From Acidobacteriota bacterium (GTDB lineage Bacteria > Acidobacteriota > Thermoanaerobaculia > Multivoradales > UBA5704): a stretch of 13,837 nucleotides of DNA. The position numbers were made by a program, and so were the translations under genes. Below the pieces are notes generated by a model. That model did no database searches. It saw only the letters and a program-made list of their open reading frames with translations, and was not told the DNA's origin. Location of the stretch: contig QHVW01000342.1 of the NCBI GenBank assembly GCA_003223675.1, forward strand, positions 1 through 13,837. The letters are read 5' to 3'. This document shows, one piece after another, positions 7,404-13,460 of the stretch; position 1 is the first letter of the stretch, and the number at the start of each line of letters is the position of its first letter.

Positions 7404-8930
7404 CTACGGAATCCCTGAAGCCGGCCGCCGCAACCGCCACACCCCCGCTCCGAGCAGCAGCGTCGAGAGGACGGCGATCCCCCACGGCGAAAGCGTGGGC
7501 GCCTCGACGATCGCCCCTCCCACCTCGACCGCGCCCAGGTCGACCGCCGCGCCGATGATCCGCTGGAAGCCGCGCTGGTCGGTCGGCGGCGGGCTCGGGA
7601 TCGCGGGATCGCCGGCGTCGATCACCGGGCTGCCGGGGAGCGGCAGATGCGTCAGCGTCGGGCCGCCGTTGTTGGCCAGCGGCCCGAGGAGAGGATCCAC
7701 CCCGACGAGGTTGTGGGCCCCCGCCAGGAGCACGCTCCCCGGAGCCTCGACCAGGCTGTAGTTGGCCGTGACGGTCAAGGGGAGAGCGCTCCCCAGACCT
7801 GGAACGGGAGCCAGATCCTCGGGGGTACCGTTCGCCACGATCGCATGATCGAGCTCGGGCGGAGTCGGGTACACCAGGATGCTGCCGCCGTCCACGTTGG
7901 CCGTGTTGCCCGTGACCGTCGTCAGGCGCAGGAGCAGCGAGCCTTGGGCGGAAATCCCGCCGCCCCATCGGGTCGCAAGGTTGCCCGAGACCGTGCTGTT
8001 GACGATCCGCAGGTTTCCGTTGGCGAGGTACACCCCCCCGCCAACGCCGATCCCTGGACCGGTGCCCGAGAGACCGGCGGTGTTGCCGGAAATCGTGCTC
8101 GAATCGATCGTCACGGTCACCCCTGGAGAACCGGTGAGGGCGATCCCTCCACCGGTGGTGTCGCCCTGGTTGCCCGAGATCGTCGAGGAGGAGATCGTGC
8201 TGTCCTCCGTCAAGGCTTGGAGAGAGAGGCCGCCGCCGTTGGTGGCTTCGCCGCCGGAGACGGTGCTCCGCTCCAGAATGAGCTTTCCCCCGATCATGCA
8301 GAGATTGCCGCCGGACGACATGCCGAAGCCAGCGGCGTTGCCGCCCGTCAGCGTGCTGTCCGCGATCTGGAGAGTCGCCCCGCTGCCGCCCCCGAAGCCG
8401 ACGTTGCCGCCACATCCTATCCCCGAGGCGTCTTCGAAAACACCGGCCGTGCTGTCCGAGATCACGCTGTTGCGGATCGTGAGGTTCTCGCCGTTCGAGT
8501 AGACAGCCCCGCCAATCGTAATGGCGGCCGCAAACCCCCGGGTCAGCGTCAGCCCGGACAGGGTGACGTCGATGGGTGTCGCCGCGGGGCTCTCGACGTG
8601 GAAGATCCGGCAGTGAAAATTGGCGTCCACCTTGAGCGCCGCGGCCCCGGGACCGTGGATGAACAGAGAATCCGTGATCGGAATCTCGCCCGAGGCGAAA
8701 GTGAGCGCGATCGTGCCCGTGACCCCAGGCGCGAAGACGACGTCGTCGGCACCAGCGGACGCGTTGGCGTCGAGGACGGCCTGCCGGAGACTACCTGGCC
8801 CGGAGTCGTTCAGATTCGTGACCGTGAACGTGGCGGCCCGGGCGGCCCCGCCGGCCAAGACTACAGCCAGCAGGAAGGCGAAGCCAGGCCGGAGCGCGGG
8901 ACGAAGGGGACGCCCGGAAAGAGCTTTCAT
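7404..8930 (-). CDS. Secreted beta-helix protein with choice-of-anchor Q region and IPTL-CTERM tail
   Basis: This gene encodes 508 residues. The signal peptide ends near residue 32 (FLLAVVLAGGAARA). The mature start, TFTVTNLNDSGPGSLRQAV, is the entry segment of many bacterial parallel beta-helix surface proteins. About 80-390 is a helix of Ser/Thr/Gly/Asn-rich coils with recurring SSTISGN-type turns. About 415-470 matches the choice-of-anchor Q pattern (NNGGPTLTH, GSPVIDAGD, DQRGF, DLGAVE). The final 32 residues, PTLSPWG, a hydrophobic helix and RLRR, are an IPTL-CTERM sorting signal, so the protein is probably processed and attached at or released from the cell surface. TAGGA upstream of the ATG is a weak ribosome site. 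The gene converges on the tubby-like gene, with 6 bp between stops. Confidence 0.9.
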   Translation of the reverse strand: MKALSGRPLRPALRPGFAFLLAVVLAGGAARAATFTVTNLNDSGPGSLRQAVLDANASAGADDVVFAPGVTGTIALTFASGEIPITDSLFIHGPGAAALKVDANFHCRIFHVESPAATPIDVTLSGLTLTRGFAAAITIGGAVYSNGENLTIRNSVISDSTAGVFEDASGIGCGGNVGFGGGSGATLQIADSTLTGGNAAGFGMSSGGNLCMIGGKLILERSTVSGGEATNGGGLSLQALTEDSTISSSTISGNQGDTTGGGIALTGSPGVTVTIDSSTISGNTAGLSGTGPGIGVGGGVYLANGNLRIVNSTVSGNLATRWGGGISAQGSLLLRLTTVTGNTANVDGGSILVYPTPPELDHAIVANGTPEDLAPVPGLGSALPLTVTANYSLVEAPGSVLLAGAHNLVGVDPLLGPLANNGGPTLTHLPLPGSPVIDAGDPAIPSPPPTDQRGFQRIIGAAVDLGAVEVGGAIVEAPTLSPWGIAVLSTLLLGAGVWRLRRPASGIP

Positions 8931-8971
8931 GATTATGAGATCCTAGCATAACAATAGATTCGGGCGAAAGA

Positions 8972-9390
8972 GGGGAGACCTCCGTCCTTTTTGGGGAGAA
9001 GGCCGTCCTTTTGGGGAGAGGCCTCGTCTCTTTGGGACGACGGGGCGTCGCTTTGGGGAGATCTCCCGTCGCGATCGCCGAGACGGCCCTCCCTTCGGAC
9101 GAGAGGGCCGGCAAGGGCTGAAAACCGTCCGGCCTTTTGGGGGAGATGTCCGTCTTTTTTGGGGAGAGGCTCGTCCACTTGGGGAGAGGCCTCGTCTTTT
9201 TCGGGAGACCCCTCGTCTCTTTCGGACGAGGCCTCGTCTTTTTGGGGAGAGGGGTCGTCTCTTTTGGACGAGGCCTCGTCTTTTTGGGGAGACCCCTCGT
9301 CTCTTTCGGACGAGGCTCCGTCTTTTTGGGGAGAGGGGTCGTCTTTTTGGGGAGACCCCTCGTCTCTTTGGGGAGAGGGGTCTCCCCAAG
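8972..9390. repeat. Mosaic tandem array of about 21 bp units
   Basis: From 9181 to 9390 ten contiguous 21 bp units follow each other (starts 9181, 9202, 9223, 9244, 9265, 9286, 9307, 9328, 9349, 9370). Degenerate units of 20-22 bp lie at 8972-9054 and 9139-9180, around a non-repeated stretch near 9076-9138. Each unit joins a 7 bp head (GGGGAGA or CGGACGA), a 9 bp middle (GGCCTCGTC, CCCCTCGTC or GGGGTCGTC) and a T-rich tail (TTTTT or TCTTT), and the variants are reshuffled among units. GACGAGGCCTCGTC, a perfect 14 bp palindrome, occurs at 9225-9238 and 9267-9280. CCTCGTC and GACGAGG in neighbouring units form hairpins, for example 9211-9217 with 9225-9231. The period is divisible by three, so frames stay open on both strands without implying a gene. 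It fills the spacer between two minus-strand genes. Confidence 0.92.
9368..9389 (-). terminator. Hairpin after the 168-residue gene, formed by the last array unit
   Basis: TTGGGGAGA (9368-9376) and TCTCCCCAA (9381-9389) pair perfectly over 9 bp around a GGGG loop. It begins 15 nt beyond the minus-strand stop codon at 9404-9406. No T-tract follows on the minus strand, so a classic intrinsic terminator is not supported; a 3' end or stability structure is possible. Confidence 0.35.
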
Positions 9391-9403
9391 AGGTCGCTTA
9401 AAT

Positions 9404-9910
9404 TTACCGGCTTTCCTCCTCTTCGGCGAAGACGCTCTGCCCCAGGATCTCTCCGGCCATCTCCTGGACCTCGGACCCCGCCAGCTCGAGCAGGACCGAC
9501 AGGTCCACCGGCGACCGCGAGACGGCCGCGAGCGCATGGGCGATGACCAGGAGCTCGGCCCGGTCCGTGCTCAGGAATCCCACGGGCTCTCCGTCCCGCT
9601 CGATCCGGTACCCCTCTGGAGGGAGAGCTTCCGGGTTGTTGACCCGGAAGATCCTGGGTCTGCCACAGGAGCGCAGAGCCGTGATGAACAGGAGAGCATC
9701 TTCGCGGTGCTTGAAGGAGGCGACCGGCTGATGGCCCGTCTCGAACCGCTCCCACTCGCGGAAGATGTGGAACATGTCCTCGCGCTCCCAGATCCGCCAC
9801 GGTCCGACGATGTCGGGATCGGCCGCGCTGACCGGCTCGTCGCGCTCCCGGAGGGCCGTGAGATACTCGGGCGTGAAGGCGGTGACAGGCTGGGCGGGGC
9901 TCTGGCTCAT
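9404..9910 (-). CDS. Unrecognised cytoplasmic protein, 168 residues
   Basis: The ATG at 9910 is chosen because GAGGAG lies 7 nt before it; an ATG at 9961 in the same frame has no such site. I do not recognise a family. The protein is acidic, with no signal peptide or membrane helix. Two segments can be seen. About 35-95 is Trp- and Phe-rich (PWRIWEREDMFHIFREWERFE, then FKHREDALLFITALR). About 105-165 has a GYRIERDGEPVGFLST strand pair followed by two helices (LLVIAHALAAV and VDLSVLLELAGSEVQEMAGEIL). It ends in a run of glutamates. It is divergent from the HTH pair, with a strong TTGACA promoter between them, so control by those regulators is plausible but unproven. Confidence 0.75.
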   Translation of the reverse strand: MSQSPAQPVTAFTPEYLTALRERDEPVSAADPDIVGPWRIWEREDMFHIFREWERFETGHQPVASFKHREDALLFITALRSCGRPRIFRVNNPEALPPEGYRIERDGEPVGFLSTDRAELLVIAHALAAVSRSPVDLSVLLELAGSEVQEMAGEILGQSVFAEEEESR

Positions 9911-9989
9911 CCGAATCTCCTCTCTGGATAATGCCGTCGTCACATCGCGGCCGGAAATCACCGCCCGACGTGACGGCTGGACCTGGAGA

Positions 9990-10019
9990 TTTCTAGCTCA
10001 GGAAGGACATTCTTGTCAA
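9990..10019 (-). promoter_or_regulatory. Promoter of the 168-residue gene
   Basis: On the minus strand a perfect TTGACA (plus 10014-10019) is followed after 18 bp by TAGAAA (plus 9990-9995; 4 of 6 to TATAAT). Transcription would start near 9983, giving a leader of about 70 nt. Confidence 0.5.
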
Positions 10020-10040
10020 CCTGGGTCTGGTCCTGCCCCC

Positions 10041-10070
10041 TTGCGCCAGGTTACCCGTTTGGAGTACGCT
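10041..10070 (+). promoter_or_regulatory. Possible promoter of the HTH pair
   Basis: TTGCGC (10041-10046) and TACGCT (10065-10070) are 18 bp apart. The predicted start point falls at about 10077, the A of the first ATG, which would give a leaderless transcript. This would explain why the nearest GGAG (10061-10064) is 12 nt from the ATG. Both boxes are imperfect. Confidence 0.3.
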
Positions 10071-10076
10071 TTCCGT

Positions 10077-10472
10077 ATGAGTGACAAAGAGGAAGTCGAC
10101 CGGCTGCTGAACGTCCTTCGTACGTCCATCCGCCTGCTCGGCCTGACCAACCGGGAGATCGAGCGGCGGCTCGGGCTCACGCCCAGCTACGTCAGCCGCA
10201 TCTTCTCCGGGACGATCGAGCTCAAGATGGAGCACGTCCTCGCGATCGCGAGGGCCATGGGGCTGGAGCCGTGGGAATTCTTCGAGCTGGCCTACCCGCG
10301 GCGCTCGGATTCCCCCTCCGAGTCCTTCCGGGCGATCCGGACGCTCCTGCGGGACATGCAGCCGCCTCCGGAGCCGCCGGCTCCGCCGGCCAGCGGCCTC
10401 ACGGCCGAGGAGATTGACCAGAAGATCCAGGAATCCGTGCGCCGGGCCCTGCGGGAGCTCAAGGTTGGGTAA
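10077..10472 (+). CDS. XRE-type helix-turn-helix regulator, first of an overlapping pair
   Basis: This gene encodes 131 residues. An XRE/Cro-type HTH covers about 8-65: LLNVLRTSIRLLGL, NREIERRLGL, TPSYVSRIFSGTIELK as the recognition helix, and HVLAIARAMGLEPWEFF. A linker follows, with a proline-rich stretch at about 99-110 (PPPEPPAPP). It ends in a charged amphipathic helix (about 112-130, AEEIDQKIQESVRRALREL) likely used for self- or hetero-association. There is no membrane segment, so it acts as a cytoplasmic DNA-binding protein. The next HTH gene starts inside its last codons. ATG at 10077 is the only good start, though longer non-ATG starts in frame cannot be excluded. Its target is unknown; the divergent gene and the secreted protein downstream are the nearest candidates. 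Confidence 0.88.
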   Translation: MSDKEEVDRLLNVLRTSIRLLGLTNREIERRLGLTPSYVSRIFSGTIELKMEHVLAIARAMGLEPWEFFELAYPRRSDSPSESFRAIRTLLRDMQPPPEPPAPPASGLTAEEIDQKIQESVRRALRELKVG

Positions 10473-10875
10473 TCAGAGGATTCCCAGGGTCGCGGACCGC
10501 GGCAACCTGCCGCAGGCCCTGAAGCTCCTGCGGACCCGCCTCGACGTCAACCGTGTCGAGCTGGGGCGCCGGTTGGGGATGAGCCATCAGCGGTTCTACA
10601 GCTACGAGAACGGGCTCAACGAGCCGAGCTTCGCCCGCCTCCGGAAGATACTGGCCGGCATGGGCTTCGATCTCCACGACCTCCAGGATGCCCTCGACGC
10701 GGTGGAGGACCGGCAGCCGCGGGACTGGCGGCCGGCACCCTCCGGCGAGGCCGCGGTCCCGGGAGATGCCGGCCTGGGCGAGGCGGAGAGATCCGTCCTT
10801 CTGCTGTTCCTACGTTTCTTCGCCCGGCTCGTGGCGGAGGAGCTCAAGGCGGTGGTGCCGGTGGAGAGGGCGTAA
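10465..10875 (+). CDS. XRE-type helix-turn-helix regulator, second of an overlapping pair
   Basis: The frame has no ATG near the HTH. A TTG at 10465 lies 7 nt after GGGAG (10453-10457) and gives 136 residues, overlapping the previous stop by 8 bp; an ATG at 10414 would overlap much more. Residues about 14-70 are an XRE HTH: LPQALKLLRTRLDV, RVELGRRLGM, SHQRFYSYENGLNEPS as recognition helix, and FARLRKILAGMGFDLHDL. A low-complexity linker, about 78-105, leads to a hydrophobic amphipathic helix (about 107-131, SVLLLFLRFFARLVAEELKAVV). Its companion also ends in a helix, so the two could form a heteromer. The overlap implies translational coupling and a fixed ratio. A short AT hairpin (10874-10888) follows the stop but is too weak to call a terminator. 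Confidence 0.82.
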   Translation: MGNQRIPRVADRGNLPQALKLLRTRLDVNRVELGRRLGMSHQRFYSYENGLNEPSFARLRKILAGMGFDLHDLQDALDAVEDRQPRDWRPAPSGEAAVPGDAGLGEAERSVLLLFLRFFARLVAEELKAVVPVERA

Positions 10876-10943
10876 AAAGCCCCTTTTTCCCGGTGGAAGA
10901 CACACGAGAGACACAGGCCACGCTCCCTGTCGAGCTAAGTCAT

Positions 10944-11010
10944 GCCAAACAAAGAGCTTCTGTGGCGAGGGCCGGGGTGATGAGGACCCTCCCCTTCGGC
11001 GCGACTCTTT
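10944..11010 (+). repeat. Interspersed repeat, copy 1
   Basis: It shares a 22 bp identical core with copy 2 (10968-10989 here, 13230-13251 there) and an identical CAAACAAAG (10946-10954 here, 13207-13215 there). Weaker similarity continues downstream (GCGACTCTTTTCAC against GCCGCTTTCACC). The orientation is the same. It lies upstream of the promoter of the low-G+C secreted protein. The rest of 10876-11020 holds nothing recognisable. Confidence 0.8.
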
Positions 11011-11020
11011 TCACTAGCGC

Positions 11021-11045
11021 TTGATACCTTGCCGGCGTGTATAAT
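11021..11045 (+). promoter_or_regulatory. Likely -10 region of the secreted cysteine-rich/calcium-binding protein gene
   Basis: A perfect TATAAT lies at 11040-11045. TTGATA at 11021-11026 resembles a -35 box, but the 13 bp spacer is too short, so another -35 or an activator may be used. The leader to the ATG at 11147 would be about 95 nt. Confidence 0.4.
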
Positions 11046-11146
11046 CAATCGAGCAACTAGAAGGGGGACTTCTGGCAGCGTAGTCGCCCCATGACGATGA
11101 ATGGATCGGCCATTGGCCAGAGATGAACCGCCAAAGGAGATTCTCA

Positions 11147-13021
11147 ATGTCAAGCTCACGCTCGACCAGGTCGCTTTTGCGCTGGCTGGCTCCGGCGCTA
11201 TTCCTTCTCACAGGCCTGGCGGCGAACGGCTCGATCTCTGCGGCCGGCAAGCAGCCTCCCGAGGCGCCAGTCGGGACTCAAGCAGAAAAAAATGCGCAGG
11301 AAGAGAAGGCCTGGACTCCAATCATACCCGGAAAGGAGTTGCTGCCGATGTCTCCTGAGGTGCATCAGGTATTGGAAGGTATCAAAGGCGGTCGGCCTGA
11401 GTGCTTCGAGAAGGCTATCCGTCTCTCCTACCACCTCATGGAGACCTATGGACGCAATGAGAGCCATAAAATCAGCATTCAGGTCAGCGACTTCAAGACT
11501 TTCTATGTGCCCGAAGCTTGGGATCTCAAGCTCAGCGAGTTGGTTTCGTTTGGCCAACCGGAGCATATCGACGTGACCGGCGTACATCACGAGGAGATCC
11601 TTAGAGATGGAACCACACACGAATCTAGTAAAACCGCTTCCCTTGGCTACATGATGAAATGGGAGCCGGCCTTTCAGGATCCGGATCTGAAGCTTTGGCT
11701 GCGCTACAATGTCAGGGAATTCGTCGAAGTTGCCAAGGCGGATCAGCCTGCACTCTCGCTCCTCCGTGCCGTAACAACCTACAGGGTGTCCCTCACGCTC
11801 GAAGGTAAGCATAAGGATTATAGGGCGGCGTTCTGGTGGATGGGGGGCTCGACTCCCGTTCCGTCCGTTCTCACATTTCAATGTCTCGACAAAGTTCTCG
11901 ATCGAGTAACGCTGGCTCTTGCAGAGCAAATTCCACCCGAAAGTAAGCAGGAGGGAGATCTGCTGGACGCCTTGCCAGGCGGCAAGACCTCCTTTCCCTA
12001 TCCGGTCTGCAATGTCTACACCAAGTACCCTTTTACGGCGCCTTGGGAGTTTCATGGATATGAACGGCACGTTGGGGACTACTTCCACCAATCCTATTCT
12101 AAGGTTGATGCCAGCTGTAGCTGTAGCTCCGACTGTCAATCCATATGCCATCCTAGTATAGAAGAGACTCTGTGCTATGACCAAGGCGGCACAACGAGTG
12201 GATATCACGTCGGCGCCAAGGATTTCAGGCCAGTTGGAGGAACACTGGCAAACGCGCTGAACCTCCAAGCCGGAGCTTCCTGCCAGGGTACGACCGCCTG
12301 TGCATTTACGCAGTGCGCGGCCGTCAACTGCACGTTTTCAATTACCCTTGGAGCTTCAGGTCCAGCATTCACTTCCAGTCCTTCCAATACGTTGATTTTC
12401 TGGTCGTTTGTTCCAACGACTAGTGTGACCTGCTCAGGCTGTACCGAATGGGAGAAGCCGGTGGTAGATCCTGGCATTCCTGAAGAGAACTGCCCTGTTT
12501 TGATAGCCTTGGATGAGCGGCGCCTGGAAATGACAGACCTCGCGGGCGGTGTGCGTTTTGATGTGAACCGGGATGGTACCGCCGAGCGCAACTCCTGGCC
12601 GGCTCCGGGCTCCTCTTGGGCTTTCGTGGTCCTGGATCGAAACCACAACGGACACATCGACAACGGCGGCGAGCTTTTCGGAAATTACACTGAGCAATAC
12701 TTGGACGCGAGGCCACCTAACGGCTACGCGGCTTTGGCCGCCTACGATCGACCGGAGAATGGCGGCAACGGCGACGGTGTGCTCGATGACCGGGATGCCA
12801 TCTTCTCTTCCCTCCTCCTGTGGGTGGATGCGAATCACGACGGAGTCTCACAGCCTGAAGAGCTGGCTTCCCTGGGGCAGCGCGTTGAGGAGATTGGGCT
12901 CGTATACCGGGAATCCCGATCGCGAGACCGCTACGGGAACCAATTCCGCTACCGCGGCACTGTCCAACTTGTCGACGGCAGGAGATCCTGGTCGGTCGAT
13001 GTCTTCCTGCTGCACGACTGA
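11147..13021 (+). CDS. Secreted cysteine-rich protein with C-terminal calcium-binding module, low G+C
   Basis: This gene encodes 624 residues. The ATG at 11147 follows AAAGGAG (11133-11139) by 7 nt; an upstream ATG at 11123 has no such site. A signal peptide covers about 1-32 (RSLLRWLAPALFLLTGLAANG). Residues 33-315 match no family I know. About 320-435 is cysteine-rich (SCSCSSDCQSIC, CQGTTACAFTQCAAVNC, CSGC). The final 170 residues carry a module seen in RTX/VCBS-type secreted proteins: FDVNRDGTAERNSW, VLDRNHNGHIDNGGELFG, GNGDGVLDDRDAIF, WVDANHDGVSQPEEL. These are Asp/Asn-rich EF-hand or dockerin-like loops that would bind calcium outside the cell. A hand count of one 60-base line (11461-11520) gives 47% G+C, against 73% in the permease (5221-5280). 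That suggests transfer or relaxed composition. It follows the HTH pair by 271 bp. Confidence 0.85.
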   Translation: MSSSRSTRSLLRWLAPALFLLTGLAANGSISAAGKQPPEAPVGTQAEKNAQEEKAWTPIIPGKELLPMSPEVHQVLEGIKGGRPECFEKAIRLSYHLMETYGRNESHKISIQVSDFKTFYVPEAWDLKLSELVSFGQPEHIDVTGVHHEEILRDGTTHESSKTASLGYMMKWEPAFQDPDLKLWLRYNVREFVEVAKADQPALSLLRAVTTYRVSLTLEGKHKDYRAAFWWMGGSTPVPSVLTFQCLDKVLDRVTLALAEQIPPESKQEGDLLDALPGGKTSFPYPVCNVYTKYPFTAPWEFHGYERHVGDYFHQSYSKVDASCSCSSDCQSICHPSIEETLCYDQGGTTSGYHVGAKDFRPVGGTLANALNLQAGASCQGTTACAFTQCAAVNCTFSITLGASGPAFTSSPSNTLIFWSFVPTTSVTCSGCTEWEKPVVDPGIPEENCPVLIALDERRLEMTDLAGGVRFDVNRDGTAERNSWPAPGSSWAFVVLDRNHNGHIDNGGELFGNYTEQYLDARPPNGYAALAAYDRPENGGNGDGVLDDRDAIFSSLLLWVDANHDGVSQPEELASLGQRVEEIGLVYRESRSRDRYGNQFRYRGTVQLVDGRRSWSVDVFLLHD

Positions 13022-13115
13022 GTAGACCACTCCTACCGGAGTAAGATCAGCAGGCGGCGACGTGCTCGGGACCGCGAGCGTCGGAATGGGGGGGAGCTTT
13101 ATCCTTGCGGCGCTC

Positions 13116-13148
13116 TGTCTCGCCGCCTCGCGAGGAGGCGGCGAGACA
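13116..13148. terminator. Strong 14 bp hairpin downstream of the calcium-binding protein gene
   Basis: TGTCTCGCCGCCTC (13116-13129) and GAGGCGGCGAGACA (13135-13148) pair perfectly around a 5-base loop. It starts 94 bp after the stop codon. No T-tract follows on either side, so intrinsic termination is uncertain; it could stabilise the 3' end or stop transcription from both directions. Confidence 0.4.
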
Positions 13149-13204
13149 TCGGTGCCGGAGACACGAATTGGACGCTTCTTCGATGCCGTGCTGTACCAAA
13201 GCCC

Positions 13205-13270
13205 TACAAACAAAGGGTCTTTTGCCGCTAGGGCCGGGGTGATGAGGACCCCTACGCCGCCGCTTTCACC
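13205..13270 (+). repeat. Interspersed repeat, copy 2
   Basis: This is the second copy of the element at 10944-11010, in the same orientation, with the identical 22 bp core at 13230-13251. A small inverted repeat, TTCACC (13265-13270) with GGTGAA (13282-13287), borders it and could end minus-strand transcripts. The remainder of 13022-13292 shows no credible gene. Confidence 0.8.
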
Positions 13271-13292
13271 TTAACCCGGTGGGTGAACGCCC

Positions 13293-13460
13293 CTACTCGT
13301 CGTCGCGAGGCATTCGGATCGGCTTCCCCGAATAGAGACCCTCACTGGCGAGCTTCAGATACTCGGGGGCTGAAGCCCCAGGCTTTATGCCTGCGCCCCC
13401 TGCGGGGCTGGCCTGCTTTCGAGACATCCTCTGAGTGATCCTTACGGACGGAGTCTTCAT
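13293..13460 (-). CDS. Possible 55-residue ORF overlapping the TPR gene stop
   Basis: The ATG (plus 13458-13460) shares bases with the TGA stop of the TPR gene in an ATGA arrangement typical of translational coupling. No well-spaced ribosome site is seen. The N-terminal part is basic (KTPSVRITQRMSRKQ), the middle reads through three palindromes (13366-13408) as a Gly/Pro/Ala stretch, and the C-terminus (EYLKLASEGLYSGKPIRMPRDDE) looks protein-like. There is no signal peptide, hydrophobic helix or cysteine. It may be a small companion protein of the TPR regulator with a palindromic element inserted in frame, or chance. No family recognised. Confidence 0.35.
   Translation of the reverse strand: MKTPSVRITQRMSRKQASPAGGAGIKPGASAPEYLKLASEGLYSGKPIRMPRDDE
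13366..13408. repeat. Cluster of three small palindromes (REP-like element)
   Basis: Three stems stand in a row: GGGGCT-GA-AGCCCC (13366-13379), AGGC-TTTAT-GCCT (13380-13392) and GCCCC-CTGC-GGGGC (13395-13408, with one C in the loop). Such back-to-back stems resemble repetitive extragenic palindromic elements. The cluster lies inside the possible 55-residue ORF. Confidence 0.6.

Noticed and set aside
8972..9390. CRISPR array
   Set aside because: Units are contiguous 21 bp blocks without unique spacers, and no cas gene is present.
8943..9800. K/R/P-rich heptad-repeat proteins translated from the 21 bp array on the minus strand
   Set aside because: Every frame stays open because the unit length is divisible by three; the ORFs run into the 168-residue gene out of frame and lack a start signal. 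Kept as a repeat.
10935..11250. Short minus-strand ORFs upstream of the calcium-binding protein gene
   Set aside because: They cover the interspersed repeat and the promoter and show no coding features.
11198..12268. Minus-strand ORF of 356 codons opposite the calcium-binding protein
   Set aside because: No ribosome site, no domain, and the opposite strand has a signal peptide, cysteine clusters and calcium loops.
13062..13274. 70-codon plus-strand ORF after the calcium-binding protein
   Set aside because: It is built from the 14 bp hairpin and repeat copy 2, with no credible ribosome site.
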